Positions 56,954 to 64,000 of a stretch of DNA of 64,000 nucleotides are shown piece after piece. The number at the start of each line of letters is the position of its first letter. Positions within the stretch are counted from its first letter, which is position 1. The notes beneath the pieces were generated by a model that was not told the origin of the DNA, searched no databases, and was given only the letters and a program-made list of their open reading frames with translations. Source of the DNA: Coptis chinensis (lineage: Eukaryota > Streptophyta > Magnoliopsida > Ranunculales > Ranunculaceae); assembly GCA_015680905.1 (NCBI GenBank), contig CM027377.1, positions 6,224,501 to 6,288,500 on the forward strand, written 5' to 3'. The translations under genes were made by a program, and so were the position numbers.

Positions 56954-59509
56954 CTAAACTTGAAGAGCTGGACCAATATATTTTCCTGGTCGCATATAGA
57001 GACCTTCTGGTGTATCTATTTCCTTCAGCCACACATACTCTTCTTCCTTCACATTGTAATTTTCAGATTCTTTCTCCCCTGCTGTTAGTGTTACAATCGA
57101 CTTAAAAAGTTAGACGTTAATACAACCTCAAGATGATGTTAGGAAAAGTGACTTTAGGCAATATTGTACTTACAGAAGCTAGAATATGGATAGTCATGGT
57201 AGTAGGTGCATTTCCTTCCAGCAGCGTCCAGGTAGGGAGGAGCAAGGATGTCAAGAACAGCACATGAACTGACAGCAGTGAAGCAATGTATATTACCCCC
57301 ATGCTTGGGGAATAATGCCGAGGTCTCACATGGGGCTGTTAAAACTTTGTCCACAACCAACTTTGCTAATCTCACTGCATTTAGAAAGGAAACTTTCACT
57401 TAGACCAAGACCATCGATCCAATTTACAAAGCAAAAATGAGCTACTGGTATGGCAGTGATTCTATCTAGCTTCCAAGAGGACCAATGGGTACATTGACAC
57501 GTAGTCCCTCCAAGGGTGATGAAGCCTCTATCTTATCTCTATGGCAACAATTTCTAGGACTCCACAGTTCATACAAGCTAGTAAATCAACTTCATCTAGT
57601 TGATCACTAAAATCTAATTCAAATCGTCCTAGAAGTCTGTTAAAAACATGAGAAGAGATAAATCATTGTGTGCGTTCATGAAATGATGAATCCACTACAT
57701 AGTATCACGCAACAGAACTGCACTGTCCCACAAATTTAAACAAAACATGAGTTTTGGCATGAGACTGGTGTTTCTAACAAAAAAGGGAAAACAGAAAAGA
57801 AAAGAATAAACTGTCTGAGAGTACCAGCTGAGCATTACTAGAATTTGCTCAACCCATGGCCCAAAATAGTGCAGAAAACCTCCTAGACCGAAACACCCTA
57901 AAAATCTCGTTGAAAAATGAGAGTCTTCTATCTCTCTTTTCTTTATACACATCAGCCAATTTTTTGATAGGGAAAAGAAAGATAACTACAATCTCAAGTA
58001 TGTGATGGGAAATGACTACCACTATGAACCATGCCAAAATAAGTCCATACTCTTTGTTTCAAAAATTTCAGTAGAAAGGAGGATACAGTCACAGGCTTGG
58101 AACTCACACGTTGTTTCGAGCACCTACAAAGTGCAAACTTATTTTCATATTCCTGATATTCTTAGAAGTTGCTTCAGATAGTTAAGCTGAAGTTTGTGTC
58201 TACCTTGAGAGCCGCTGGTCTTTTTTATGCAGGCAGGTTCAACCCAGTCATATCCTTTCACATGCATGGAACCATAAAGTATCTTGCTCAAAACAGTCAT
58301 TCCTGGATGGTCATGGAGTGGAATTACTGATGAAGTTGGCAAGCAGAACATACACATCTGCATAGCATATTATTACTTGATTACCAAGTCCACAACAATT
58401 CTCATGACTTGAACAACATTTTCCTATTAAGCTACAAATTACAAGAAAATTAATCATGAAGTAGCTGAACTTGCCGTAAAACTCTCGCAGTCATGGATGT
58501 CCAAGTATGTAATTGGTTGAGCCCATCTAGCCATTCTGTTGAACTGGTTGAAACCAAAGAAACCATGTCCTCGATCATCGTCTAAATTATTCGCTTTAAG
58601 CCCAACATCAGCTGGACCAATAGTATCTACAGAGAATAAATCACACCCGAGCATTAATAAAAATCCTTCACCTTAATCATCTATCTAATAAGATAGGGTT
58701 TTTTTTCTCACTAAAAGACAAAATAACAAACAAAGGACGGTCCAGATCGAATCTAGAACCTGTGCTCTTATTTTCTCTGATACGTGTTGGCAGCTATTAA
58801 CTAAATGTGCCGCAAAGTTGATCCATGAGCCGGCTGTAACGCCAACAGGTCAACAGTTCGAGTCGCTTTAACATCATTTTGTGTTTTGTTTTGTTTATTG
58901 CAACAACATAAAATTGATTAAAACAAATATTGCTATTGGGGTGAATCAAACTCGGGAACCAGTTCCCAAAGGCTAGCAGTCAAACCAGTGTGTTGAATAC
59001 TCACTGATGCAAACATCTTGGAGTAAAATCATCCTATTCGTTGTCTTAGAATTTACTCATGGAGGTATTGAATGCATGCCCAAACATGATTGCAACCAGT
59101 GCCAAAGGCCTTTAATGCATAGGTGAAACGTGCCAAAGGCATGCCGGTGAGTGTCTTTAAGACACGGGGCATATTCTAGTTAACAATAGGGGGGAGGAAA
59201 AGTCGTTTTCTTTCCTTGAAATAAGAATGATAAGTGATCTTAAAACCTGTTCTTGACCATTCCCAAGACTAAATTTCTTCAAATTATAAGACAAAATGAA
59301 TAAGAATCAATAAAAAAGTGAAATTTAAGTTAAAACTACAAAAGAAGAAGATAATAAAGAGTGTTAAAGAAAGAAAGAAGTGAAGGGTAATACATACTAA
59401 GAAGAAAGCAAAGTTTCTGGATTGGTTGTGCAGAAGGAGAAAGTGTTGGAGTAGTGAATGTCTTCTTGCAAAGATCGTAAAGAGCTTGAACTGGAGATAT
59501 CTTCGTCAT
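56954..59509 (-). CDS. Plant cysteine oxidase, five exons
   Basis: It oxidises N-terminal Cys of target proteins with O2, feeding them to the Arg/Cys N-degron pathway; this is how plants sense low oxygen. Exons: 59509-59398, 58626-58475, 58357-58204, 57374-57174, 57081-56954; 248 residues. The PCO/ADO fold keeps its iron ligands: His103 and His105 in PLHDHPGM and His169 in GGNIHCF. Other family blocks are [34 protein letters not shown] and [25 protein letters not shown] replaces the PCO1/2 version, and overall it reads closer to AtPCO3. Intron 2 starts with GC (ACG|GCAAGT), the others with GT. An in-frame ATG at 59611 could add 34 residues. The PCO type (constitutive or hypoxia-induced) cannot be told from the sequence. 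Confidence 0.93.
58740..59010. repeat. Possible tRNA-derived SINE fragments in cysteine oxidase intron 1
   Basis: Box-B-like sequences occur in both orientations: CAACAGTTCGAGTCGC at 58851-58866 (plus), GGTTCTAGATTCGATC near 58745-58760 (minus) and GGTTCCCGAGTTTGATTC near 58942-58959 (minus). A T-rich tail follows the plus-strand one. Box A matches are poor, so this is tentative. Confidence 0.25.
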
Positions 59510-59682
59510 GCTAGTGTGATTTTTTTTTGTTAATCTCTCATTTTCGCTTCCAAGGCCTTCTTCACTTATGAGCCTTGTGTTAAAGGTGAATCTTTCGTGT
59601 CCAACCTCCAACCCAACTTCTGGCCCAATAATCAGATGATGGTTTGGATTTTGGAATGTCCCTTTACCAGGTTAGCAATTAG

Positions 59683-60125
59683 GAGTGATTTTTTGCTCCC
59701 AGTATTGGTTCCTCCAAGTGCTCCAAAGGAATTTTGAGCCATACGCGTCTTATCTTTTTCACAAAAAGAGGGAAATTATAACTGTCACAAAATCCTCAAA
59801 ATTTCCAATTTTACTAATTTGTCTCTCATAATGAAAATTAAAAGAAGAAATAAAAAAAAATGTAAAATAGAATAAACCAACAAACGTATTTTCTTTTTCA
59901 TCTTTTTTCCCGCAAAAACGTGTTAATTACAATAATATCATCTTCTTGTTAGCTTGTTATTAATGCATCCATAGTGTTTTTCTTAGGGACAAACTAATAA
60001 AATTTGGAATTTTGAGGATTTTGTGCCAAGTGTAACTACTCTTTTTTTGTGGAAAAAATGAAATGTGTGGCTGATAATTCCCTTGGAACGCTTGGAGGAA
60101 CCAAGCTGGGAGCAAAAAATCACTC
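59683..60125. mobile_element. Mutator-type MITE, 443 bp, in a shared promoter gap
   Basis: Perfect 9-bp duplication AGCAATTAG (59674-59682 and 60126-60134). The inverted arms are ~150 bp: GAGTGATTTTTTGCTCCCAG, then TTGGTTCCTCCAAG, GGAATT, and CACAAAATCCTCAAAATT on both. The loop is A/T-rich. No coding capacity. It lies between the divergent cysteine oxidase and kinase genes. Confidence 0.93.
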
Positions 60126-60311
60126 AGCAATTAGTTGCAGTCATGCAGACCACCTCCAAGTGTTGTGGGCTGAAGGCATGTCAAGCGGTTCAATTTCCCA
60201 ATTGGGATTGGACTCAAAACTTCAAAAGTGTCAAAACCGGATCCGTAATGCTTTCCTAATTGGGTTTGGTTTCCATTTCAAACTCCAACTATTATTTTCA
60301 AAAACTTTCCC

Positions 60312-60319
60312 TATATAAG
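60312..60319 (+). promoter_or_regulatory. TATA box of the intronless LAMMER kinase
   Basis: TATATAAG in the context CCCTATATAAGTAG, about 180 bp before the kinase start codon and outside the MITE. It would place the transcription start near 60345. Not tested. Confidence 0.5.
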
Positions 60320-60493
60320 TAGAAAGAAGGCCCGACGTAAATCACTTGTCGCATTACAGTAGACGACTCACGAGAGTATTTCAGGAGATCACGTACAGAC
60401 TCTATTGTTCCTAAAAATTATTTTTATTTGAGACCGTTGTCTCAAAAAATTTACGTTCTCTCCACTTTACAAGTAAGTTTTTGCATACAAGAT

Positions 60494-61543
60494 ATGGATA
60501 GTCAATCTAGAAAAAGAACACGTTCGGGTGAAGATGGTAAAGGTCATTATGATTTTAATCTTGGAGAAAATCTGACTGAAAGATATAAAATCCTGGACAA
60601 GATGGGTGAAGGTACGTTTGGGCAAGTTTTAGAGTGTTGGGATCGTGAAAGGCAAGATTATGTAGCAGTTAAGGTTGTTCGTAGTATTCCTAAATACCGG
60701 GATGCGGCCATGATGGAAATTAATATACTTGAGTTTCTTGGTAAGCATGAAGACAGTGATATGCATTGTGTCCAGATTCGATATTGGTTTGAATATAACA
60801 ACCATGTATGTATTGTTTTTGAGAAGCTTGGGCCAAGTTTATATGATTTCCAACGTAAAAACAGTCATTGTCCATATCATATAGATCTTGTTAAGGAGTT
60901 TGGGCGTCAACTTTTGGAGTCTGTAGCATACGTGCATGATTTGAAACTTGTTCATACAGATTTGAAGCCAGAGAATATCCTGCTCGTGTCTTCTGAGTAT
61001 GTTAGGATTTCTTCCCGTTATAATGGATGGTGGGAACCAAAGGAGAGTGAGATAAAGCTAATTGATTTTGGTAGTTCTATATTTGAGGATGAACACCATA
61101 CTTCTATTGTTTCGACAAGGCAATATCGTGCGCCGGAGGTGATTTTAGGATTAGGATGGAGTTATCCTTGTGATATATGGAGTGTCGGTTGCATACTTTT
61201 CGAGTTGTGCACTGGAAAATCGTTGTTCAATACACATGATAACTTGGAACATCTAGCTATGATGGAAAGGGTGTTGGGACCTCTACCAACGCACATGGCA
61301 GAAAGAGCTAGTCAAGGTGGTGCTAAGAAGTATTTCAAGAGGGAGAGGTTGAACTGGCCTGAAGGAGCAGTTTCAAGAGAGAGTATTAAAACTGTAAAAG
61401 AACTTGATTATCTAGAAGTTCTGGTTGACGAACATGTTCGACACCATAGAACCTTTATAAACTTATTGTACAAATTGTTGGACATTGATCAATCAGAACG
61501 TATTACAGCTCGCCAAGCGCTTGAGCATCCTTTCTTTCACTAA
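60494..61543 (+). CDS. LAMMER (CLK/AFC-type) protein kinase, intronless
   Basis: 349 residues in one exon. Gly loop MGEGTFGQV at 37-45, catalytic Lys60 in VAVKVV, HTDLKPENILL catalytic loop, DFGSS, the activation segment STRQYRAPEVILGLGWSYPCD, and the diagnostic LAMMER motif EHLAMMERVLGPLP. The C terminus ERITARQALEHPFF is normal. LAMMER kinases phosphorylate SR splicing factors in the nucleus; the basic SRKRTRS at residues 5-11 could be nuclear-localising. The known plant AFC genes have many introns and an N-terminal extension of ~80 residues, so this is probably a retrocopy that lost most of that extension. All catalytic residues are kept and the frame is open, so it is likely active. An upstream frame to 60428 has no ATG. 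Confidence 0.92.
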   Translation: MDSQSRKRTRSGEDGKGHYDFNLGENLTERYKILDKMGEGTFGQVLECWDRERQDYVAVKVVRSIPKYRDAAMMEINILEFLGKHEDSDMHCVQIRYWFEYNNHVCIVFEKLGPSLYDFQRKNSHCPYHIDLVKEFGRQLLESVAYVHDLKLVHTDLKPENILLVSSEYVRISSRYNGWWEPKESEIKLIDFGSSIFEDEHHTSIVSTRQYRAPEVILGLGWSYPCDIWSVGCILFELCTGKSLFNTHDNLEHLAMMERVLGPLPTHMAERASQGGAKKYFKRERLNWPEGAVSRESIKTVKELDYLEVLVDEHVRHHRTFINLLYKLLDIDQSERITARQALEHPFFH

Positions 61544-62992
61544 ACCAAACTTAATTCTCTAAAAGGATTTATCCTCCATATTGATTTGGAGTGCACAACC
61601 TTGGTATAGGAATATAGGATGAAACGTTATATGATGGCAAGCCACTCTAAACTATTTGGAGTCGGTTTTTGATTTTTTGATTTTTGTTTTGTTGGTTTTT
61701 TTTGTTAGGTGTAGGCAGTTTTTTTAAATCTTTTAGTACTAGAATGGTGTTACGTACTCATTCCAGAAGATTTCCCACTACAGCAATGTACAATGTGGAT
61801 GGTACTTAAATGGCCGCAAATCTCAACAAACTTCCTGAAACAATACGAGAATGGTTGTTTAAGTTGGATTTTCAACAAATACTCTTGTGGTATAGTTGTA
61901 AGATGACATTACAGTACTTTAATTTCTTCTAACAAGATCAGAGGAGTATGTGTCAGGTTTTGGATATTTTACATTGTTCATTGCGTGCAAAGGTCACATA
62001 TTATTTCCTGTTGAAGACTTATGTTGGGTGTTAAGTTATCTTATGAATGTAGATTAGGGACTATCTTACATTTAGCATTTATCTCTTTTTTTGCTTTCGA
62101 TATTTTCAGAAAAAGTAACTGTGATCCAATTCTCATAGCTGAAATAAAAATGAACAATGGAATTTTAGGCGATACTTAATGAGGGAGCTTTATGTGATGC
62201 TAAGTTGCTGCTAATTGCTAAGTGGTTTGGTACCTATGCCCACAAACTAATAATTACGCTCTGCATGTTTTACTTGTAAACTTTTCCATGTAAATTTTAG
62301 CTTGCAGCCTTGCACAATGGATAGTTTTGAACTAGAACAGGACTGTTTCAAGTTATACTCTTTATACCTCTAAAGTCGTTCGTAAAGCCTAGCAATTACA
62401 AGTTGCATGTAAAACTTTGCAGTTCTGAAAAGGCAGCAAAGCTAGCTTTCACCGAATGTGCATCCCCTTTGTGGATTGTAGCGGTGAAACACCTACCAAC
62501 CACTTGAAACATGCTCTGTTTCAGTCCAATACGACCTGGAAATAGTTGCTGATAACCAAACACAGCCCATATCGACATTGCTGATAGGTCAGATTCCCCA
62601 AAAGTTAGATATTATCAGAAAAACAATCAAATTCCAAGAATTTTGTCGAATCGAATTGTTGGTATCAGTTATTATGAGACATCTTGACATGTGAAATACT
62701 TTACATGCATTAAATAATAAATTCATATATTCTACAGCTAGGAATAAACTTCCAACTCGACAGTAGTGTGGAGTGTGGACAACGTTTTCTAGTTCAAACT
62801 TGTGAGAGTACAAAAGTATGTTGCATTATAGTTGTTTGTAATAATCCAATAAATCTATCCTACTTCATTCACTAATAATCTAATATCACTGGTACCTCCC
62901 TAGTTTACATATTTATCTTCTGCCTCCCAATATACATGTATACACCTAAACCTGTATTCACCTGCACGTGTATCTTTTCTTGGTTATAATTC
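61544..62992. other. Intergenic, nothing identified
   Basis: Includes the kinase 3' region. Short frames near 62400-62800 on the minus strand have no recognisable content. No repeat borders found. Confidence 0.5.
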
Positions 62993-63361
62993 CTAAAACC
63001 TCAGATTTTCAGCAGGATAAATGCCACCAGTCCTGTCCCTAGGTTCTGTAGTTTTTCTGGATGTCCCCCAATTGTTTGTCTTCCCAACTTGTGTCGAAGG
63101 TACACTTGTCTCATTGATTTTCTCTCTACCATTGGTCCTGTAACAAAGAATGAGAAGAATCCATGTGACTACAATATAAAAGAAAGGGTAGGTAGTTTAG
63201 AGAAGAAGATCAGAAGCTTGAACGTACCTGATGTGAAATAAGAGGAAAAACACTCCTACAAGCGGCATCCCCCCAGCAACTGTCTTCAAAAGTATTTTTC
63301 TGGGTGGCTTACAATCTGATGCTCCAACAACTCTCCCCACTTGTTCAAGTTTTACCTCCTC
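62993..63361 (-). CDS. 3' end of an unrecognised gene, two last exons, partial
   Basis: The penultimate exon 63361-63228 follows acceptor GCACTGCAG and encodes EEVKLEQVGRVVGAS, a Lys/Arg segment, then the hydrophobic TVAGGMPLVGVFFLLFHI. Its donor is CAG|GTACGT. The last exon 63137-62993 follows TTTGTTACAG and adds TNGREKINETSVPSTQ and a Ser/Thr/Arg tail before the stop. The junction is in phase. This looks like the C terminus of a protein with one membrane anchor near its end. Earlier exons must lie to the right, beyond the MITE remnant or beyond the window. No family recognised. Confidence 0.55.
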
Positions 63362-63436
63362 CTGCAGTGCACCACAAGTTCTCTTTACATCAAGGAATTT
63401 CAGCACGCACAGTTGTAGATATAAAATCTTTTCAGG

Positions 63437-63594
63437 AATTAGGGTCTCCCCCCCAACTAGATGGCCAATTAGGGTCTCCCCCCAACCCCCCAATACACAC
63501 AAAAAAAACACGGTCAACCCAAGTTGACTTTTTGTGTGTGTACTTGGGGGGAGACCCTAATTGACTCATCTAGTGGGGTGATACTAGTTAACCC
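63437..63594. mobile_element. Truncated copy of the P5CR-intron MITE family
   Basis: The right end GGGGTGATACTAGTTAACCC and internal blocks AATTAGGGTCTCCCCC, AACTAGATGG, GGTCAACCCAAGTTGAC match the 310-bp MITE at 25244-25553. The GGGTTAACTAGT terminus is missing on the left, so no target duplication can be read. It lies in an intron, or upstream, of the partial minus-strand gene. Confidence 0.8.
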
Positions 63595-64000
63595 TAAAAC
63601 AAATAAAAACAAACCTAGTGTCACAAGAACAAAAAATCTTTTTTCATGAAAGGATGCACGATAGTGTTTGGGACACAGTAATGAAATTTTTTAGTTGTCG
63701 AACAGATATATGGTTGAATAGGAATCCGACTGCAAAGATATTAAGAAATATAAGTTAATCACCAAAACTAACTTGAAAAGCCTAGCAGGGTAGCAGTATG
63801 TATACAATGATTACGCAGTCTTGGCTCTGAAACTTACATAGACGCAACTATGCAAATTCTACAAAGTGACGGAACTTTGAGGCTAATCTCCATTCTTAAA
63901 AACGAGAACGAGTCAAGTTCGCAAGCAAGCAAGCTCTGCATAAGGCACCGAACAAGACAAGTTGTTCCATAACCAGCTCAAACTACAACTTGGACCAAAT
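63595..64000. other. Right side of the window, nothing identified
   Basis: Presumably intron or upstream region of the partial minus-strand gene. No exon could be supported. Confidence 0.4.

Noticed and set aside
62396-62813. Minus-strand frames of 60-74 codons as a gene
   Set aside because: No recognisable content, no splice partners that fit, no similarity to each other.
1-64000. tRNA, rRNA or other structural RNA genes
   Set aside because: I looked for tRNA box A/box B pairs and conserved rRNA stretches and found only the doubtful SINE-like B boxes in the cysteine oxidase intron. A covariance-model scan would be decisive.

Overview
The window looks like nuclear DNA of a eudicot plant. 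It is AT-rich, its genes have introns with GT/AG borders, it has plant-only families (DUF1262, OCTOPUS-like, plant cysteine oxidase, plant mobile domain), and much of its intergenic space is transposable elements. I could not place the species. All calls come from reading the sequence; no database was searched.

Layout. 1-3.3 kb: inner end of a decayed Ty1/copia element on the minus strand. 3.4-5.1 kb: a two-exon DUF1262 gene (minus). 5.6-11.3 kb: a copia-type LTR element with both LTRs and a 5-bp target duplication. 11.6-23.7 kb: a repeat-dominated block, possibly one old ~12 kb DNA transposon with degenerate long inverted ends, invaded by a hAT-type element (18.1-18.9 kb) and a 3.5 kb solo LTR (19.7-23.2 kb). 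It also holds a two-level tandem array (15.1-17.7 kb) and a coding-like fragment near 15 kb. 23.9-26.4 kb: pyrroline-5-carboxylate reductase (plus), with a Mutator-type MITE in intron 3. 27.1-28.2 kb: intronless OCTOPUS-like DUF740 gene (minus). 29.3-34.4 kb: three DNA elements, one carrying a broken plant-mobile-domain gene. 34.7-37.3 kb: eight-exon predicted plastid multi-pass membrane protein gene (plus). 38.2-40.9 kb: five-exon archaeal-type cofactor-independent phosphoglycerate mutase (minus). 41.6-46.7 kb: a hAT MITE, a ~0.6 kb tandem duplication that starts inside it, two copies of an unrecognised N/G/F-rich coding repeat, a 405-bp element with 14-bp flanking repeats, and another hAT MITE. 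46.8-49.4 kb: RINT1/TIP20-family (MAG2-like) tethering factor (plus). 52.3-53.5 kb: F-box gene with an odd start. 54.6-56.1 kb: pseudogene remains of a membrane protein. 57.0-59.5 kb: plant cysteine oxidase (minus), head-to-head with an intronless LAMMER kinase (60.5-61.5 kb, plus), with a MULE-type MITE in the shared promoter gap. 63.0 kb to beyond the right side: 3' end of an unrecognised minus-strand gene.

The host genes have unrelated jobs: proline synthesis, glycolytic interconversion, oxygen sensing through the Cys N-degron pathway, ER-Golgi tethering, splicing-factor phosphorylation and ubiquitin ligation. They do not form a pathway cluster. The best leads are the duplicated N/G/F-rich reading frames, the element with unusually long flanking repeats, the palindrome-rich ends of the plant-mobile-domain element, the intronless kinase copy, a GC-AG intron in the cysteine oxidase, and several insertions with empty-site controls inside the window.
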